A stretch of DNA of 64,000 nucleotides from Bacteroides gallinarum DSM 18171 = JCM 13658 (GCF_000374365.1 NZ_KB894126.1:52343-116342), one strand, 5' to 3'; shown: positions 1 through 9,981, counted from the first letter of the stretch. The notes: generated by a model from the letters alone, not told the origin. Program-made: numbers and translations.

Positions 1-1202
1 GTCCCGTCCTTGTCATACTGCACCTTGCCGGAAAAGGACACCGATTGCCTGTCGCCTGTAAGGAGAAAACCGTCTGCGCTTCCCATGCGGAGCCGCTTGT
101 GGATAATGACACCCTCGTCCGAAGCGTCCACCCGATAGGAGGAAAGAAGCGTTTCCCCGTAATCGTGCCTTACCGACAAGGAGCCCGGAAACACGGCGTG
201 CCCGTAAGGGGACAAAAGCAAATATTCCCCGTCCACATCGGCTATCCCGGAGAGCAGACGTATCTTGGGGGTGGCATCGCTTCCCAAAAGCAAATCGTCC
301 CCGATACTTCCCAACTGTACCTGCTTGTCGTCGGCACGCAAAAGCACCGGTTTGCCGCCTATCTTGATGCCGTATCCTTCACCGAACGACAGGAAACCGC
401 TTAAAATCACTTCATCGCCGGAAAGCGAAAGCAGACATTCCCCCTTGTCCCCCAACAGCACGCCATAAAGCGCGGAGAGTCTGCCGTGCAGAGAGGTTTC
501 CCCCTGTACCGCAAGTGTCCCGGAGACATCGGCATCCTTCATCCTCCAGCCGACAGTGGAAAGGTTCGCGTTACCGGCGTGATAAGCCTCATGCCCGTGT
601 ACCAGCAGATGTGAAGGGGAGATAAGGATGCCTTTCTCCCTCTCGCTGCCGAACAGCAGTTCCCCTGAAGAACGCAGGGAAGTATCCTCGAAATTCAGCA
701 CCGAGGCATTCCATGAAACGGTATCGGACAGGCTGTCATAAGCCAATACCCGTTTCCCGCCCAAATAGAAATTCCGTCCGCCGACTTCCAGATCACCGGT
801 TACACGGATGCCGTACCGGACGGCGGTCACCACGCCTTCCTCATCCGTCATGTTTTCAGAGAAAGTTTCCAGCACACGGGTATTCCCCGTACCTGCTTCA
901 AAGCCGTAGTTCGCCCGGAGCATACCGGCCATATTGCCGCCGGAAAGTTTCAGGTAATCCAGCAGGATGCCGCCTTCGGTGCCTTCATCCCCGCCGACCG
1001 CCCCGGCAATGGCAGAGGCGAAACCGTAGGCCGTGTTCTTCAGGCGGATACTGGTATCGTCGCCTTCCTCAATACCATAGGGATTGTCCCCGCTCTTTTT
1101 CTCCTGGGCATTGAAGAAAGTGAGGTAAAGGTTGGAATAAATGGAATAGCAGAGGCTGTCCTTGTCCAGTTTCTCGATGTCGGGATGCAGTTGTATGCTC
1201 AT
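1..1202 (-). CDS. Phage tail fibre-like protein, partial (C-terminus outside window)
   Basis: An uninterrupted minus-strand frame starts at the ATG at 1202 and runs off the left edge after about 400 residues. The protein is rich in short beta-type, glycine-containing repeats (LGSIGDDLLLGSDA, GDLEVGGRNFYLGG) and has an AYHAGNANL motif at about residues 206-214; the xYHAGN motif is common in phage tail fibres. It overlaps the upstream spike-like gene by 4 bp (ATGA), so the two are translationally coupled as the distal end of the tail operon. A host-recognition fibre or fibre-connector role is inferred from motif and position; receptor specificity cannot be read. Confidence 0.7.
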   Translation of the reverse strand, partial: MSIQLHPDIEKLDKDSLCYSIYSNLYLTFFNAQEKKSGDNPYGIEEGDDTSIRLKNTAYGFASAIAGAVGGDEGTEGGILLDYLKLSGGNMAGMLRANYGFEAGTGNTRVLETFSENMTDEEGVVTAVRYGIRVTGDLEVGGRNFYLGGKRVLAYDSLSDTVSWNASVLNFEDTSLRSSGELLFGSEREKGILISPSHLLVHGHEAYHAGNANLSTVGWRMKDADVSGTLAVQGETSLHGRLSALYGVLLGDKGECLLSLSGDEVILSGFLSFGEGYGIKIGGKPVLLRADDKQVQLGSIGDDLLLGSDATPKIRLLSGIADVDGEYLLLSPYGHAVFPGSLSVRHDYGETLLSSYRVDASDEGVIIHKRLRMGSADGFLLTGDRQSVSFSGKVQYDKDG

Positions 1203-2101
1203 TTCGTATAGGAGGTTTTAGACAGGAATTTCTGGATGCGTGAGCTGAGGGAAATGAAGTTCGGGAAGTTCAGGGGCTGCATGGTTCCCATCAGCGTGGG
1301 TGTCATAATCTTGGAGCATTCGGTCATAAAGTCCAGCATGAGCTGTGCCAGCTCGTTGCCGAGCACCAGAGGCTCGGTGGCGTTCTCATCGCCCAGCGTC
1401 ACTTTCTTGTCGGCAACGGTAACGCTCGTAGAGTTTACCTTTTGCCGGATTTTGTCTGCCGTCTGTGTGCTTTCCGACTTGTCCACTGTTTGCGTGATGC
1501 TTTCCGCATCTATCACGGCGGAGGCTTCCTTGCCGTCCTTGTTCCTGACCGTGGTGTTCACACCTTCTGCCGTATAGCGGGTAAAGGCTTCGTTCCCGGT
1601 CGCCTCCAGTTCATCGTAGTCCGGCGAGGAGTCACTTTCCGTATCAAGTTCTTCCGTTTCCCTCACGCCGATGCTTGTTTCCTTGTGGGCGGAGAGTTGC
1701 AGGATACCCACATGGGAAAAGTTCACGACGTATGCGTGGCGGATTGCTGCGTCCATGAAAATGGTCACATCGGAAAACAGGGTCGGGACAAGCAGGAAGC
1801 CGCCTTCGTTGCTGGCTGCCGCCGCAAGCAGCACGCCTTTGTGGACGACCGGCTCGGGCGATGCCGTTTCATCCGGGTATTCGCCCACGTCGATGGTGCC
1901 GCCGTATTCCCCGAACTCCTCGTCCGAGGGGTCATCGTGTATCTTCGCCACATAGCCATGTATCATACGTGCCGTTCCTATGCCGGACATACCGCCGGGA
2001 GCCATGTTGATGCGTTCCATGCTGCGTCCGAGGGCTATCTTGCGGATGGCTTCCCGGATCAGGTAACGGCTGTTGTCTGCTGCCAGTTTCTTTGTTTCCA
2101 T
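1199..2101 (-). CDS. Baseplate spike/assembly protein candidate (gpV-like)
   Basis: 300 residues. After a basic N-terminal helix, an MIHGYVAKIHDD segment near residue 46 and alternating hydrophobic strands suggest an OB-fold domain like that opening contractile-tail spike proteins (P2 gpV, Mu gp45). The middle (about 150-230) is acidic, Ser/Thr-rich and low in complexity, as in trimeric spike stems, and the C-terminus is hydrophobic. It lies between the hub-like gene (separated by the inserted ATPase) and the fibre gene, the usual place for baseplate components. The fold assignment is by pattern only; tail-associated is safe, spike is probable. Confidence 0.5.
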   Translation of the reverse strand: METKKLAADNSRYLIREAIRKIALGRSMERINMAPGGMSGIGTARMIHGYVAKIHDDPSDEEFGEYGGTIDVGEYPDETASPEPVVHKGVLLAAAASNEGGFLLVPTLFSDVTIFMDAAIRHAYVVNFSHVGILQLSAHKETSIGVRETEELDTESDSSPDYDELEATGNEAFTRYTAEGVNTTVRNKDGKEASAVIDAESITQTVDKSESTQTADKIRQKVNSTSVTVADKKVTLGDENATEPLVLGNELAQLMLDFMTECSKIMTPTLMGTMQPLNFPNFISLSSRIQKFLSKTSYTK

Positions 2102-2234
2102 ATCCCAAGAATAGGCAATGCGGAAACGGATTGATTAAAGAAGATATCGGTTTAAAAGTGCAGGCAATATATGAATATGCAAATTTAAAAGTGCATTTTA
2201 TGGGAAAAGTGCTGATTTTATTCGGCATTTTGCG

Positions 2235-2242
2235 TATCTTTG
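2235..2242 (+). promoter_or_regulatory. -7 box of a Bacteroidota promoter for the inserted ATPase
   Basis: TATCTTTG matches the TAnnTTTG -7 consensus and lies 30 bp before the ATPase start codon. The 2102-2272 gap is AT-rich compared with the phage operon on either side. No good -33 TTTG is visible at the expected distance. Own-promoter expression would let this cargo gene be on during lysogeny. Confidence 0.5.
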
Positions 2243-2272
2243 TCTTCAAAGAAACTTAATGTCAGATAGAAT

Positions 2273-3442
2273 ATGGAACAACTTATAGAACTTTTCAGAA
2301 GACTGCTCAGGATCACCGACACGTCTTATGTCAGATACCTGCACGACCAGATAGACTGGTCTGCCCGGATGGTGGGGATAGTGGGGGCAAGAGGTGTGGG
2401 AAAGACCACGATGTTGCTGCAACACATCAAGCTGCATCACTCCACGGACGATACGCTTTTTGTCAATGCCGACGACATTTATTTTGCGGAACACCGCCTG
2501 TTCGACCTTGCATCGGATTTCTACAAGAACGGGGGAAAGCACCTGTTTATCGACGAGGTTCATAAATACCAGGACTGGTCGAAGGAGCTTAAAATGGTTT
2601 ACGACTACTATCCCGACTTCCAGGTCGTCTTTACAGGCTCCTCCATTCTGGAAATCTATAAGGGCAATGCGGACTTGAGCCGCCGGGTACTCAGCTATTT
2701 TCTTCCCGGATTGTCTTTCAGGGAATACCTTATTCTGGCAAAAGACATCCGATTGCCGGTTTACTCCTTGCAGGAGGTACTGGCCCATAAGGTGGAGATG
2801 CCGGGAACGGAACGTCCGCTGGTGCTGTTCAAGGAATATCTGACAAAAGGATATTACCCGTTCTTCAATGATCCCGGTTACGATATGAGGCTGCGCAACG
2901 TGGTCAACCTGACCGTGGAAAACGACATACCGATTTATGCCAACCTGAATGCGGCTTCCACCAAGAAGATGCGCCAGCTGCTGTACGTCATCGCACAAAG
3001 CGTACCGTTCAAGCCCAATTTCTCCAAAATCGGGCAGATGATCGACCTGCACCGCAACCAGGTGACGGATTTTCTTTTCTATTTGGAGAAAGCCGGTATC
3101 GTGGCGCAACTCAGGGGAACGACCGAAGGCATCCGGCAGTTGGGGAAAGTGGAGAAAACATACCTGGACAACACCAACCTGGCATACGCGCTTTCGGACA
3201 ACAGACCGGATATCGGGAATATCAGGGAAACATTCTTCCTCTCGCAGATGAAAGTGAACAACGAGGTCCTCTCTTCCGACAAATCGGATTTTCAGATAGA
3301 CAAGTACACTTTCGAAATAGGAGGAAAGAACAAACAGCAGAAGCAGATACAGGGAATGAACGATGCCTATATCGTGAAAGACGACATAGAATACGGGTAC
3401 CGGAACATCATCCCGCTCTGGCATTTCGGTTTCAACTATTAA
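2273..3442 (+). CDS. AAA family ATPase with DUF4143-like C-terminus (cargo gene)
   Basis: 389 residues. Walker A is GARGVGKT at 38-45, Walker B LFIDE at 91-95, and a sensor-like VFTGSS near 119; the second half has the winged-helix and restriction-endonuclease-like layout of the AAA_14/DUF4143 family, with an FEIGGKNKQQKQI segment near the end. The family is frequent in gut bacteria and its role is poorly known; it is often seen as a defence or selfish cargo gene. It is the only plus-strand gene inside the minus-strand tail operon, has its own promoter and AT-richer flanks, and separates the hub from the spike gene. That makes it a moron-like insertion, not a structural gene. Confidence 0.85.
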   Translation: MEQLIELFRRLLRITDTSYVRYLHDQIDWSARMVGIVGARGVGKTTMLLQHIKLHHSTDDTLFVNADDIYFAEHRLFDLASDFYKNGGKHLFIDEVHKYQDWSKELKMVYDYYPDFQVVFTGSSILEIYKGNADLSRRVLSYFLPGLSFREYLILAKDIRLPVYSLQEVLAHKVEMPGTERPLVLFKEYLTKGYYPFFNDPGYDMRLRNVVNLTVENDIPIYANLNAASTKKMRQLLYVIAQSVPFKPNFSKIGQMIDLHRNQVTDFLFYLEKAGIVAQLRGTTEGIRQLGKVEKTYLDNTNLAYALSDNRPDIGNIRETFFLSQMKVNNEVLSSDKSDFQIDKYTFEIGGKNKQQKQIQGMNDAYIVKDDIEYGYRNIIPLWHFGFNY

Positions 3443-3455
3443 TCGTAAACCTTCC

Positions 3456-4778
3456 TTACCGTATCCTGTACGGAATAGACAGTTTCTGCCGGTAACCGTT
3501 CACCCCGAACGTCGTCGTCACCTCTTCCACGAGATAGACCCCGTTCTTGGACGGGTTCCGGTTGTCCGCCAGTTCCACCTGCACGGCCGGGAAAAGGCCG
3601 TAGTCCCCGAAAATGGTTACGGTCCCCGTGATGCCGTTCAGGTTATAGTTCCGGAAATACTCGGTCGTTTCCGCCACCAGGTCATCGGAGGAGATGCCGA
3701 TGTGCGGCGACATGTAAGGCACGATGGTATAGGTACTCAAATCGACCTTTGTACGGGTATCGGCACCTTTGGCGGTAGTATTGCCCGTCACCTTGTGGGT
3801 TTTCTTGGAAATCTGCGTGGCATTGACGGTCTGGAACTCCTTGCTTCCCGGTGTGGACGGGTCATATTCCGGGTTCATGCGTACTGTCACCTCGAAAAAT
3901 TTCTGGTCGATCCCCAATGCCTTGCCCGTTACCGCGAGGAACTTGGGGTCTGTCCGGACTACTTTCAGGTCGTTTCCGGCCACATGGTAATCGAACAGCA
4001 GCTTGTACGGTCCCGTCGAATCGTCTTCGGGGAAAACCGGCTGTCCCTTACTGGAAGAATACGGACGTCCCACGGCAATGGACGGCATGGCCCCCTCGTC
4101 CTCCGCGTCATATTTCAGGAAGCAATAGACCTTGTAGCGGGACCACTCGGAAAGGATGTCGGCAACGGTGAAATTGTCCGTTACCTTGACCTTTCCGATC
4201 TGTATGTCATACTTGCGCGTGTCGCTGTGGAGCTTGAACCCCGTGTCCTTCAATATATTGTACTTGCCTTCGAGTACATCCTTGACTGTCGTTCCCGTGA
4301 CGGGAGTCTCGAACATGGGCGCCTGCACCAGTTTCAGCTTGTACGCCATGTTCTCGCACTGCAACTCCAGCAGGCCGTCCGAGTTGTACCCCGTGATATA
4401 CCCGTCGAACATGTTCTTCAATACCCCGTTGTAGCCCAGTTTGGCATTGATGCGCTGACCGACCTTGAACGTGGTGGCGTCGAGGACATTCTGGCTCTGC
4501 CGCTTCTCGATGATGACGCCGTCCTGCATGACCTCCGCCGTGATGCGCGAGACATCCTTGCCTTCCGGAGTCCCGTTGCCGATAACGGTGCCGCGACAGA
4601 CTGTCCCTTTCGGGAACCTGAAGCGTGCCGTTCCGACCAGTTTCTTGTAGCTCTCGTTGATTTCCAACTCCTGCACCTCGTCGATTTCAATCCCGTTCAT
4701 GATCCGCATCGGGTTTCCGGGGTCGGGGTCTCCGATAGTGATGCGGCAACAGAGCACGTCCATCGTTGTCATAACCAC
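3456..4778 (-). CDS. Baseplate hub protein candidate (gpD/gp44-like)
   Basis: 440 residues, many beta strands and few charged clusters. Length, position directly downstream of tape measure and one linker gene, and the overall architecture (an N-terminal domain with a tube-like fold, then a middle with GVLKNMFDGYITGYNSDG) fit the late-control gpD/Mu gp44/T4 gp27 class that forms the hub between tail tube and spike. Its start overlaps the end of the upstream tail gene by 10 bp. I see no lysozyme motif. The family call is by context and general features, without a diagnostic motif. Confidence 0.55.
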   Translation of the reverse strand: MVMTTMDVLCCRITIGDPDPGNPMRIMNGIEIDEVQELEINESYKKLVGTARFRFPKGTVCRGTVIGNGTPEGKDVSRITAEVMQDGVIIEKRQSQNVLDATTFKVGQRINAKLGYNGVLKNMFDGYITGYNSDGLLELQCENMAYKLKLVQAPMFETPVTGTTVKDVLEGKYNILKDTGFKLHSDTRKYDIQIGKVKVTDNFTVADILSEWSRYKVYCFLKYDAEDEGAMPSIAVGRPYSSSKGQPVFPEDDSTGPYKLLFDYHVAGNDLKVVRTDPKFLAVTGKALGIDQKFFEVTVRMNPEYDPSTPGSKEFQTVNATQISKKTHKVTGNTTAKGADTRTKVDLSTYTIVPYMSPHIGISSDDLVAETTEYFRNYNLNGITGTVTIFGDYGLFPAVQVELADNRNPSKNGVYLVEEVTTTFGVNGYRQKLSIPYRIR

Positions 4779-5746
4779 AGGCGGGTAATCTTGAGCAGGG
4801 AGGACGGGTCAACGACCTCCGTGCCGAATTTGACATACTTGATCCATTTGTTGGTGTGCTTGATTGCCTCGTCCACCTTCTCCTGCCCGGCAAGTTTCAG
4901 CTCCACGCTCTCCGAAGGCTCCACCGCCACGCAGGAAAGGCTGTAGGGCTGTATGTTCCGGCAGTCGGACGGCAGGAACGTATAGCCCAGCACGATCAGG
5001 CGGGTGATGTTGAACTGGCGGAGTATGGTGTTGTCACAGTCCAGGACACCCTTGAACTGCATCAGCTTCAGAAATTTCGACACCTCGGCTTCCGGATAGA
5101 CATCCGGGTATTTGGAGGTGATCTTGCCTGACACGGAGATTTCCAGGTCGCCGCCGGAAACGTATTCCTTGCGGGTATAGTCCCGTCCCTGTACCGTGGT
5201 CAGCACGATATTGTTCCGGCTGGACACCTGCACATGGGGCTGCAAATCGACGAATGTCACCAGCCCGTAGGAACTGTTGGGGCACACCTTGCCTTCCTTG
5301 CTGTCGTAGTAGTTGCCTTCCGTGGAAATGGAGAGTTCCAGATAGTCGGGTACGGTACGCCCCACGATGGTGTCCGTGTAGTTCTTCTGCCTGGCGACTG
5401 CCTGCTGCTCCCTGATGAGCTGGTAATACTGCCCGGTCTTGTTGGCAAGGCTCGACTGCGATTGTGTCTGCAGGTACTTGTCGCGCGTCCGCTGTTCCCA
5501 ATACTGCAAATAGCGGGGATAGGAACGGAGCAACCCGTAAGCCGCCTGCGATACCGTCTGGATGGCGGCCCTTTTCAGAAGGTCGTGATGTTTGGAGAAA
5601 TAATGTACCTGCCCGTCCTGAAACTCGGCAAGCCCCATGCCCAAGGCACGGCGGGTGGCGTCGCTGATATACCCGCCCAGGGAGCCGCCGGAGAGAATGC
5701 CCCCGCTCAGCAGAGTGGAAGCGGCTATCTGTATCAATCTTCCCAT
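4769..5746 (-). CDS. Tail/baseplate protein (DUF6046-like, linker between tape measure and hub)
   Basis: 325 residues. The N-terminus has a Gly/Ser-rich, mildly hydrophobic stretch (ASTLLSGGILSGGSLGGYIS), followed by a helical part to about 130 and a beta-rich half. Bacteroidales contractile-tail prophages usually have one gene between tape measure and hub, in the place where Mu has its DNA-circularisation/baseplate gene; this occupies that slot. I recall DUF6046 as the matching family but could not check it. Role inferred from position only. Confidence 0.45.
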   Translation of the reverse strand: MGRLIQIAASTLLSGGILSGGSLGGYISDATRRALGMGLAEFQDGQVHYFSKHHDLLKRAAIQTVSQAAYGLLRSYPRYLQYWEQRTRDKYLQTQSQSSLANKTGQYYQLIREQQAVARQKNYTDTIVGRTVPDYLELSISTEGNYYDSKEGKVCPNSSYGLVTFVDLQPHVQVSSRNNIVLTTVQGRDYTRKEYVSGGDLEISVSGKITSKYPDVYPEAEVSKFLKLMQFKGVLDCDNTILRQFNITRLIVLGYTFLPSDCRNIQPYSLSCVAVEPSESVELKLAGQEKVDEAIKHTNKWIKYVKFGTEVVDPSSLLKITRLWL

Positions 5747-5788
5747 ATTCCTGTCGTTTTTTTGAATGTCATGCCATTGTTACGCCCC

Positions 5789-8700
5789 TTACCCGTTCCA
5801 GCTCGCGTCGAAGTCATGCACCACGTCTATCAATGCCCGCGCCAGCTCTTCCTTCAGGTTCCGGATTTCCGCCTGCCGTCCTTCCTCGGTCTTCATAAGG
5901 TCAATGGTACCGATACTGAGCAGGCTGCTGATATTGACGATGACCTGCTTGGGTGCGGCCGACGAAAGTTTCCCTGTCCCCGAGTAATTACCTCCCGCAC
6001 CCCCGTCGTCCAGGCCGTTGTTCGTTATCGGGTTGGAATCGAACGGGCGCGTGTCATTCGAGTCCGGTTCGTTGCTGAACAGCATGGGGGCGAAACCGGC
6101 CGAACGGAGGATGTTCTCCGCCGCCTCGGATGAACCGCCGAAGGTCTGGCGGAGCGATGCGGCGAATTTCACGAGGGTGTCATGCGCCAGCTTGCGGTGC
6201 GCGATATAGTCTTCGCGTTCCTCGTCCGTAACATTTCCGGCCAGTGCTTTCTGTCCCCATTGCCCGTCTTTCCCCTGCACGTATCCCCACTTTTTCAGCT
6301 GCTCGAAATCGAAACCGCCCTTTCTCATCAGCTCCTGCGCCTTGTCCGCACCCGATATGGCATCCCTGTAAGCCGTCGCCGCACGGATGATTTCCGGAAC
6401 GGTCTTCCCGTTCATGTATCTGGCATAGTCGTAGGTCTGCGCCGCTATGGCCTCGGGCTTGTCCCCCAGGTCGGAATTGTATACTATCTTTCCGTCCACC
6501 TCGCGCCACAGGGACTTTTCCAGGTCCTTCTCCTGCTGCCCGAAACGTTCCCTGACGGTCTTGATGAAGGCATTGACCTCCAAGGCGGTCGTCAGCTTGC
6601 CGAACTCGGCGTACGCGGAGTTGATGCGTTCCTGGCTGTCACGCTTGGCGAGGGTGATCAGGGCGTCCCTTATATCGTCCTGCCGGGCGTCATCCGTGTT
6701 GTACACGTCATCGACGGTGACCATTCCTTCCGAAGACGCGGCGGCAAACATCCCCAGGAAGCCGGCCCACCAGTTCCTGGTGAAAAAGCCTATCTTGTGC
6801 CCGGAGGCTTCCTCTATGCTCTTGCCCGCCACCACGTCATCCACCGCCCGTTTGGTTTTCAGCGCGATCTGGTAGGTCTCGCTCAGGGAGGAATACAACG
6901 TCTCGATGGAAGGATAGCGGTACTTGCGGTTTTTCTCGATTTCCTCCAGCACGGCGTCCTTGGCCTTCTTCACCTGCCATGTCTTGTACGCCACCCAGCC
7001 TAACGCCCCGACCAGAGCCGACAAGCCTGCCGTAGCCGCCACGGCTCCCGTGCTGATGGCACTCAAAGAAGCCGCCGCACCCGTCAGGCTTCCTCCCGTG
7101 GCGACTTGCGTGGCGAACAGGGACTGGAGAGCCTGCCGTGTCCCCCAGACACCGCCCCTGGCTGCCAAAGCCTGCATCATGGCACCCTTCCCCGAAATGC
7201 CGGCCGACTGCATGGCTGACACGATGGCCCGTTTCCGGGCAAAACCGGCCTTGCCCAATCCTTTCATGCCGGCCAGCCCCTGTATGAGTTCCACAGAGCC
7301 GGCAGCGGCCGACTGTTTCCCGATAAAACCCAGGGCGATACCTATATTGGTCAACGCTCCCGCTATCTTGAACAGCTGGATGGAGGCATAGCCGGTAAAC
7401 ACGAGCGGTTCTATCCAGTGGAAATTACGGGTAACCCACGCCCCGATATTGCCGAGCAGGGTCATAATGTCCAGCAATGCCCGTCCGATGGTGACCAGCC
7501 CCCGGGTAAATTCCGGGGCCTTGAACTTTTCCAGGAACGAGTGGAACACCGTACGGATTTCCGGCTCCAGGATCTCGTACGCCTGCATGAACCCTTCGGA
7601 AACCTGCGAGGTGACCTGGTCCCACAAGCCTTTGGTCGTGTTCTGTTTCACAAGTGCCAGCTCGGAGGCGATGCCGTGCGAGGTACGGTTATGGACAGCC
7701 AGTTCCCGCAACTGTCCGTAGTTGCGCACGAACATCATGGCGGCATTGCCCCCGATCTTGCCGAATATCGCCTGCATGTCCGCCATGGAAGCACCCTTCT
7801 TGTTCAGCTCCTCGAAAATGTCGGCGATGGGGCGCAGCTTCTCGACCTGCACGCCCGCGATATCACGCATCTCCGTGAACCTGACGCCCAGGCGGTCCAG
7901 CACCTTCTGCGCTTCTTTGGTCGGCTTGGCGAAACGGGTGGACATGGCACGCAGGGAAGTACCCGCCAGCGTGCCTTTCAATCCCATGTTACCCAGCAGT
8001 CCGACTGCCGCCGCGCTCTCGGTGAAGTCCACGCCCGCCATTCTCAGGTAGCCGGCAGCCATCTTGTAGCTCTCGGCCATCTCCACGATATTCACGTTGG
8101 AGCGGGAAATCGTGGAGGCGATGACATCCGCCACACTGTCCATGCTCCCGTTGCGTATATCGTACCCCGCCATGATATTGGTAGCGAGGTCGGCGATGTA
8201 TGCCACGTCGTTGTCCCCGATAAGGGCGAGGTTCGTGATCGGGCGGATGGACTGGTTTATCGTATCGATTCCCATACCGGCCATTGCCAGATACTTGACG
8301 GCCCCTGCCACTTCCACGGCGGTGTACTTCGTGTCGATACCGATTTTACGCACGTGACGGGCCATCTGGTCGAAACGGGACTCGAATGTCCCGAGGCTGT
8401 CGTCCGCCACCTTTAGAATGGAACGGGCGGATTCCATCAGGTTGGCGTATTCGACGGCTTCCGCCAGTTCCGACCTGAGCAGGCTGTAGCCCATGTAGGC
8501 ATTCAGCATGGTAGCGAACGGGAGGTCCCTTAACGAGGGGGCACGGGAGTACTGGATACGGTTGATGGCCGCACGCCGCTTGCTGCGGTGCAGCGTCCCC
8601 GCGGCACTTTGCTCCGCCTGCATCTGCCGTATTGCCTGGACGGCGTTTCGCTGCTTCTCCTCCCTTGCCTCCTTTTCCGCCTTTACGCGGGCTGCCTCCG

Positions 8701-9610
8701 CCTGTTTCCGTAACCGCTCGGCTGCTTTTGCCGCGTTGCGCCGTTCCTGTTCCTCCCGTCTTGCCTGTTCCTTCTGTCGCCGTTCTTCCGCTTCGGTCCC
8801 GGTCTGCCTGCCGCGCTGACGCTGCTGCATCTCGAAAAGCTCGTCGGCCTGGGCGAGTTTCTGGCGGTGCTTCTGCTGGGAGACGTACAACTGTTCCGCC
8901 AGCCTTTGCTGTGCCTTCTCAGGAAGGGCATACGCCGGCAAGGCATACGGGACAGCCACCGGGGCTCCCGCCTGTGCCGGTAGACCGCTCCCTTGCAGGG
9001 AAAACGGGATACGCGCGGCTCCCTTTATCCGTTCCAGCAGGGAGAGGATTTCCTGCAGCCTGCCTTTGGCGGCATCCGTCCGGATATCCACCTCCTTTCC
9101 TTTGCCGAGGGATACAAGCGCGGAATTGATTTTTCCGATAACCTTGGTAATCTGCTTCTGGGCATCCAGCACGCTACGCACGGACGAGGCGGCGGTGTTC
9201 TCGATTTCGGTTTTCCTGAGTTCCGCCGCCTTTTTCTCGTAAAGGCTTTTGGCTTTCGCCTTGATACCTTTGCTGTCGAGGGGCTGTCCGGCGTTGATGA
9301 CCAGGTTGATGCCTTTGGACAGGGTGCCGATTTCCGTCAACAGGTTCTTCACCCGGATCAGCTTCTCTTCCGTCATCCCGGTCTCGATGGTCAGGCGGTA
9401 GTCGAAGTTTCGCCTCTTGCCGTTCTTGGTGCGGAACACCCGGTCGATCTCGTCCATCATGGACTTGATGTTGTTGACTGCCGGGGTGAGGCTGGCCTTT
9501 GCCTGTACCAGCTTGCCGACCGCTTCACCGAAAGCGATGACCTGCTTGGTGCCGGCGGAGGCATCCACGTTTATGCTGTAATTGACCTGGTAGTTCTGTT
9601 CCTGTGCCAT
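5789..9610 (-). CDS. Phage tail tape measure protein (TP901 family core)
   Basis: 1273 residues, the longest phage gene here. The first about 200 residues are helical; about 220-350 is an Ala/Arg/Glu/Lys/Gln-rich coiled coil; about 365-640 carries the TP901-type core (for example AVKYLAMAGMGIDTINQSI and GLLGNMGLKGTLAGTSLRAM); several hydrophobic segments follow (about 740-900), then a soluble C-terminus. Such proteins set tail length and are ejected with DNA. It follows the chaperone gene, as usual. Length would predict a tail in the range of other myoviruses; no number is claimed. Confidence 0.95.
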   Translation of the reverse strand: MAQEQNYQVNYSINVDASAGTKQVIAFGEAVGKLVQAKASLTPAVNNIKSMMDEIDRVFRTKNGKRRNFDYRLTIETGMTEEKLIRVKNLLTEIGTLSKGINLVINAGQPLDSKGIKAKAKSLYEKKAAELRKTEIENTAASSVRSVLDAQKQITKVIGKINSALVSLGKGKEVDIRTDAAKGRLQEILSLLERIKGAARIPFSLQGSGLPAQAGAPVAVPYALPAYALPEKAQQRLAEQLYVSQQKHRQKLAQADELFEMQQRQRGRQTGTEAEERRQKEQARREEQERRNAAKAAERLRKQAEAARVKAEKEAREEKQRNAVQAIRQMQAEQSAAGTLHRSKRRAAINRIQYSRAPSLRDLPFATMLNAYMGYSLLRSELAEAVEYANLMESARSILKVADDSLGTFESRFDQMARHVRKIGIDTKYTAVEVAGAVKYLAMAGMGIDTINQSIRPITNLALIGDNDVAYIADLATNIMAGYDIRNGSMDSVADVIASTISRSNVNIVEMAESYKMAAGYLRMAGVDFTESAAAVGLLGNMGLKGTLAGTSLRAMSTRFAKPTKEAQKVLDRLGVRFTEMRDIAGVQVEKLRPIADIFEELNKKGASMADMQAIFGKIGGNAAMMFVRNYGQLRELAVHNRTSHGIASELALVKQNTTKGLWDQVTSQVSEGFMQAYEILEPEIRTVFHSFLEKFKAPEFTRGLVTIGRALLDIMTLLGNIGAWVTRNFHWIEPLVFTGYASIQLFKIAGALTNIGIALGFIGKQSAAAGSVELIQGLAGMKGLGKAGFARKRAIVSAMQSAGISGKGAMMQALAARGGVWGTRQALQSLFATQVATGGSLTGAAASLSAISTGAVAATAGLSALVGALGWVAYKTWQVKKAKDAVLEEIEKNRKYRYPSIETLYSSLSETYQIALKTKRAVDDVVAGKSIEEASGHKIGFFTRNWWAGFLGMFAAASSEGMVTVDDVYNTDDARQDDIRDALITLAKRDSQERINSAYAEFGKLTTALEVNAFIKTVRERFGQQEKDLEKSLWREVDGKIVYNSDLGDKPEAIAAQTYDYARYMNGKTVPEIIRAATAYRDAISGADKAQELMRKGGFDFEQLKKWGYVQGKDGQWGQKALAGNVTDEEREDYIAHRKLAHDTLVKFAASLRQTFGGSSEAAENILRSAGFAPMLFSNEPDSNDTRPFDSNPITNNGLDDGGAGGNYSGTGKLSSAAPKQVIVNISSLLSIGTIDLMKTEEGRQAEIRNLKEELARALIDVVHDFDASWNG

Positions 9611-9732
9611 AAAGGTTTCCTGTATGCTACAAGAATAGAAGGAATGGAAAGGAGGAGATTAAAAAGGCATCCCTACGTCAGAAGAAATGCCCCTTGAATA
9701 TGTTCGGGGTTGTTTCAGTCCATTCAAAAATC

Positions 9733-9770
9733 AAGGGTGCCGCTTCATATTAAAATGAAACGACACCCTT
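9733..9770 (-). terminator. Inverted repeat between tail chaperone and tape measure genes
   Basis: AAGGGTG and CACCCTT arms extend inward through CG and TTCAT/ATGAA around an AT loop. Read on the minus strand it is followed by GATTTTTG, so it may be a weak intrinsic terminator or attenuator that lowers tape measure expression relative to the capsid and tube genes. Confidence 0.45.
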
Positions 9771-9774
9771 TTCT

Positions 9775-9981
9775 TCAGTCAGCGGCGGAAGGGGAAACGC
9801 CCGGAAGAACCATGCGGCTGGCCAGCATCTGCTCGTGCAGCCACAGGGCCTCCTCCGAAAGCATGGCGAACTCCTCGTCCGTCATCTCGTCGATATTCAC
9901 GCCGGGAAAGTAGTGACGCAGGTAAATCATCCGTTGCCGGATGCGCTGATCATCACGTACCGCCCAGCGGTCTATAAATTT
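9775..9981 (-). CDS. Frameshift extension of the tail assembly chaperone (T part of gpGT-like fusion)
   Basis: In the -1 frame relative to the chaperone there is an open frame of 68 residues (starting KFIDRWAVRDDQRIRQRM, ending GVSPSAAD) that overlaps the chaperone's end and has no start codon of its own at its beginning. It is acidic and helical in the middle (DEMTDEEFAMLSEE), typical of the second half of tail chaperones. It would be made only as a fusion through the slippery site at 9975-9981. Dual-product tail chaperones lie just upstream of tape measure in many phages, exactly as here. Confidence 0.75.
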   Translation of the reverse strand, partial: KFIDRWAVRDDQRIRQRMIYLRHYFPGVNIDEMTDEEFAMLSEEALWLHEQMLASRMVLPGVSPSAAD

